Shown piece by piece: positions 5,502 to 7,313 of a stretch of DNA of 7,313 nucleotides. Numbering within the stretch: the first letter of the stretch is position 1; each line of letters starts with the position of its first letter. Location of the stretch: assembly GCA_013139225.1 (NCBI GenBank), contig WTBG01000181.1, forward strand, positions 1 through 7,313, read 5' to 3'. A program made the position numbers and the translations under genes. The notes under the pieces were generated by a model that saw only the letters and a program-made list of their open reading frames with translations, did not search any database and was not told where the DNA came from. The DNA is from Deltaproteobacteria bacterium (GTDB lineage: Bacteria > Desulfobacterota > WTBG01).

Positions 5502-6497
5502 TTAACTTGGCTGGTTGGTCAGGCTGAATTGTGCTGCGATACTACCAACGGTTTCCTTTCGATGATTTTTAATAACAGGATGGTGATATGTTTGGAGTTT
5601 ATCTTCTTCTTTTTTGGTTATAATATCTAATTGCTTTAAGGCCTCAATGGTAACAGGCTGTATTGCCCTATTGTTGCCATCTTCAATCTTTATGGCTACA
5701 CCCCATCCTTTTTCCATTAGACTCATAGCATATCCCCCTTCAGCCCCCGTTTTAGCGAATACTTTCTTACCTAAAGCTCTCATGATGTCGGTACAAATTC
5801 TTTCATCACCTGCAATCATTTCAGGATGGGACAGGATTGCTTCCATCAGTCGATGGATATCTTGATCAGAGGTGGATGTTAGTTTAGCATAAGATGTGGC
5901 AAGGTTTTTAAGGGGGAGGAAAAATACCGGTACACCACAGCCGTCTATTCCTATTCCAACCTTTTCAATAGGCACCTCTGCCATGGAAGAGACAGTTTTC
6001 ACTATGAGTTGCTGTACAGGATGTTCATTGCTGATGTAATTATCCAGTGACCATCTATGATGAACGCAGAGAGCTAGCATGGCAGTGTGCTTGCCGGCGC
6101 AATTATTGTGCAGGGGAGATGGTTTTCTTCCCTCTTCCTGCAATTTCTTAGCCGTTGCTCGATGTGATGGACGATGAATTCCACATTGCAGAGCTCTCTC
6201 ATCAAGGCCGATTTTGTTCAAGATGGACTTTATGGTATTGACCTGAAAATCCTGTCCATTCAAGGAGCCACTCATAACAGCAAGCTCGGCAGGTGTAAAA
6301 CTGAATGTGTCTGCAGCCCCTGTGGTAATTATAGGCAGGGCTTGAAGCGGCTTGGCGCAACTTCTCAAACAGATGTTAAAATCAGGATTACCTAATTGAT
6401 AGAGTATGTCTCCTTTGGAATTTACTACTACAATGTGACCACGGTGGATACTTTCGATCGCATTTCCCCGGGTTACATTAACGAGTATGTCTGACAT
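5502..6497 (-). CDS. Class 3 (Rhizobium etli-type, PF06089) L-asparaginase
   Basis: The family hydrolyses L-asparagine to aspartate and ammonia. Its fold resembles serine beta-lactamases and glutaminases rather than the E. coli AnsA/AnsB enzymes. From the ATG at 6497 the protein has 331 residues and no signal peptide, so it is cytoplasmic. Family motifs are RSCAKPLQALP (45-55), VMSGSLNGQDFQ (74-85), HNNCAGKHTAML (130-141), GIDGCGVPVF (183-192), MIAGDERICTDIM (227-239) and AKTGAEGGYA (248-257). Compared with the characterised R. etli enzyme as I recall it, Ser46/Lys49 and Ser78 plus Lys249 match its two Ser-Lys pairs, and Cys133, Lys136 and Cys187 match its zinc ligands. It is somewhat shorter than the ~367-residue rhizobial enzyme. 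A longer frame to 6548 would read through a hairpin and is rejected; the Shine-Dalgarno (AAGAAG) is weak. It stands between the transglycosylase and the YtxH gene without obvious functional link. Confidence 0.92.
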   Translation of the reverse strand: MSDILVNVTRGNAIESIHRGHIVVVNSKGDILYQLGNPDFNICLRSCAKPLQALPIITTGAADTFSFTPAELAVMSGSLNGQDFQVNTIKSILNKIGLDERALQCGIHRPSHRATAKKLQEEGRKPSPLHNNCAGKHTAMLALCVHHRWSLDNYISNEHPVQQLIVKTVSSMAEVPIEKVGIGIDGCGVPVFFLPLKNLATSYAKLTSTSDQDIHRLMEAILSHPEMIAGDERICTDIMRALGKKVFAKTGAEGGYAMSLMEKGWGVAIKIEDGNNRAIQPVTIEALKQLDIITKKEEDKLQTYHHPVIKNHRKETVGSIAAQFSLTNQPS

Positions 6498-6523
6498 GGT
6501 TTTTCTTCTTGTTTGTTTTAAAA

Positions 6524-6542
6524 CCCCGAACTTCGCTCGGGG
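6524..6542 (-). terminator. GC-rich triloop hairpin just upstream of the asparaginase gene
   Basis: On the minus strand CCCCGAGC and GTTCGGGG form an 8-bp stem (one G-U pair) around a GAA triloop, followed by TTTT. The G-U pair forms only in minus-strand RNA, which suggests a role in that transcript. It lies 26 bp before the asparaginase ATG, so it could be a second terminator for transglycosylase transcripts or an attenuator-like leader hairpin. The U-tract is only four bases, which weakens the terminator reading. Confidence 0.5.
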
Positions 6543-6585
6543 ATGCAAAAGGAAACTACAGTCACTTTCTTACCTATTTTGTTTC

Positions 6586-6600
6586 ACGGCCTTTGGCCAT
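6586..6600 (-). repeat. Small triloop hairpin
   Basis: On the minus strand ATGGCC and GGCCGT pair (one U-G) around an AAA loop. It lies directly after the U-tract of the strong terminator and before the hairpin at 6524-6542, making three triloop hairpins in about 105 bp. No U-tract follows it, so it is not itself a terminator. Confidence 0.5.
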
Positions 6601-6628
6601 AAAAAAAAGCTACCCGCTTTGCGGGTAG
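6601..6628 (-). terminator. Strong intrinsic terminator of the lytic transglycosylase gene
   Basis: On the minus strand CTACCCGC and GCGGGTAG form a perfect 8-bp stem with an AAA loop, followed by C and eight T (6608-6601). It begins about 20 bp after the stop codon at 6648. This is a textbook Rho-independent terminator and implies that the asparaginase downstream has its own promoter, which I could not identify. Confidence 0.92.
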
Positions 6629-6647
6629 TCATTTGTTTCTGGAAGTG

Positions 6648-7244
6648 TTAGAGTTCCTGGCGATAACGATCAAAGTAATTGAGGACCTTTTTAACATAGA
6701 GTTGAGTTTCCTGATAGGGAGGGATAGTATCATACCTTTCAACAGTCCCAGGTCCAGCATTATAGGCAGCTAGTGTTAGAGAGAGGTTATTATTGAATCG
6801 CTTTAACAGTCGCTTTAAAAATCTAACTCCTCCATTGATGTTTTCTCTAGGATGAAAGGGGTCATATACTTTTAGGTCTTTAAGAGTTTTCGGCATAAGT
6901 TGCATCAAGCCTCGGGCTCCCTTTTTAGAAACTGCATAGCGATCAAAATCGGACTCGGCTTTTATTACTGCTTTAACCAAAGCAGGGTTAATATTGTGCC
7001 TTTGGGAAATCTCTCTGATGAGCGGATCATAGCGTTTGTTGCTACTAGGCCTGGTACTCCTCTTATTCTTTCTGAATAATTGGTATCTATGACTGGTAGG
7101 GAGATTGGTGAAATGTATAGTGCCATTTTTGTCGACATAGCGGTAGATATCTGCTCTGGCAAGGTATGGCAGGCACGATACAGAAAATCCCAGTATTAGG
7201 AAGATAATATAAGTATATGTTTTTTTTAAAACTGATGGCTTCAT
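6648..7244 (-). CDS. Secreted SLT-type lytic transglycosylase with DUF4124 domain
   Basis: Lytic transglycosylases cleave the MurNAc-GlcNAc bond of peptidoglycan in the periplasm, leaving 1,6-anhydroMurNAc. This 198-residue precursor has a signal peptide (basic MKPSVLKK, hydrophobic to about 28, cleavage likely after LARA, residue 31). A DUF4124 segment follows (IYRYVDKNGTIHFTNLP, 33-49), then a basic linker and the catalytic SLT (family 1) domain (about 72-195). The catalytic acid is Glu97 in VIKAESDF (93-100). Supporting motifs are GARGLMQLMP (109-118), NINGGVRFL (135-143), LAAYNAGPGTV (158-168) and PPYQETQLYVKKVL (175-188). All are intact, so activity is expected. Size and architecture are typical of small housekeeping or secretion-associated transglycosylases in Gram-negatives, and no secretion genes are visible here. 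The Shine-Dalgarno upstream of the ATG is weak. It ends in a strong terminator, so it is probably the last gene of its transcript or monocistronic. Confidence 0.94.
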   Translation of the reverse strand: MKPSVLKKTYTYIIFLILGFSVSCLPYLARADIYRYVDKNGTIHFTNLPTSHRYQLFRKNKRSTRPSSNKRYDPLIREISQRHNINPALVKAVIKAESDFDRYAVSKKGARGLMQLMPKTLKDLKVYDPFHPRENINGGVRFLKRLLKRFNNNLSLTLAAYNAGPGTVERYDTIPPYQETQLYVKKVLNYFDRYRQEL

Positions 7245-7290
7245 GAAGGTCTCGGTAATTCTACAGCATTTTGAAGTTAAAATTATTTGC

Positions 7291-7311
7291 GTTGCGAGAT
7301 GCGAGTTACGT
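7291..7311. repeat. Start of a degenerate heptad repeat at the window edge
   Basis: GTTGCGA, GATGCGA and GTTACGT follow one another without gaps, giving three 7-bp units of a G-W-T-R-C-G-W pattern, more GC-rich than the AT-rich gap around it. The run continues to the window edge, so its full extent is unknown. It lies about 45 bp upstream of the transglycosylase start. Confidence 0.5.
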
Positions 7312-7313
7312 GT

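Noticed and set aside
5445..6548. N-terminal extensions of the asparaginase (to 6548) and, at its left, of the YtxH protein (to 5444).
   Set aside because: The asparaginase extension would translate a GC-rich hairpin, and the family begins near MSDILVNVTRG. The YtxH extension would place the AGGAGG ribosome site inside the coding region.

Overview
The window is an AT-rich (roughly 40% GC by eye) stretch of ordinary bacterial chromosome with eight protein-coding genes, seven of them on the minus strand. An HtrB/LpxL-type acyltransferase, a DUF4124-plus-SLT lytic transglycosylase with a signal peptide, and a REC-GGDEF regulator point to a Gram-negative bacterium. The gene style (YtxH protein beside dut, secreted ComEA-like HhH protein, GlmU-like beta-helix protein beside glmS) fits Desulfobacterota or Nitrospirota-like lineages. 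That placement is an inference from style; there is no rRNA or other marker here.

Layout from the right edge, in the direction of minus-strand transcription: a short heptad-like repeat at the edge; a secreted lytic transglycosylase (6648-7244) closed by a strong terminator; a 150-bp gap holding three small triloop hairpins; a Rhizobium etli-type (class 3) L-asparaginase (5502-6497); then a YtxH-domain membrane protein (5025-5393) and dUTPase (4541-4990), probably one operon. The dut end converges on a plus-strand gene for a small secreted helix-hairpin-helix protein (4077-4421), with two back-to-back inverted repeats between them. A 307-bp divergent promoter region (3770-4076) separates that gene from a minus-strand lipid acyltransferase (2837-3769). 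A response regulator-diguanylate cyclase (1710-2765) follows, then a left-handed beta-helix acyltransferase-like protein (743-1558) translationally coupled to the start of glmS, which runs off the left edge.

The functional themes are envelope building (amino sugar supply by GlmS with a GlmU-like partner, lipid acylation, peptidoglycan turnover), nucleotide hygiene (dUTPase), nitrogen metabolism (asparaginase) and c-di-GMP signalling. I see no mobile element, CRISPR array, RNA gene or toxin/defence cassette, and no clearly new multi-gene system. The points most worth a second look are the acyltransferase whose HX4(D/E) motif ends in proline, the class 3 asparaginase that keeps both Ser-Lys pairs and the zinc ligands, the beta-helix/glmS coupling with a G8 tract inside the coding sequence, and the structured intergenic regions.
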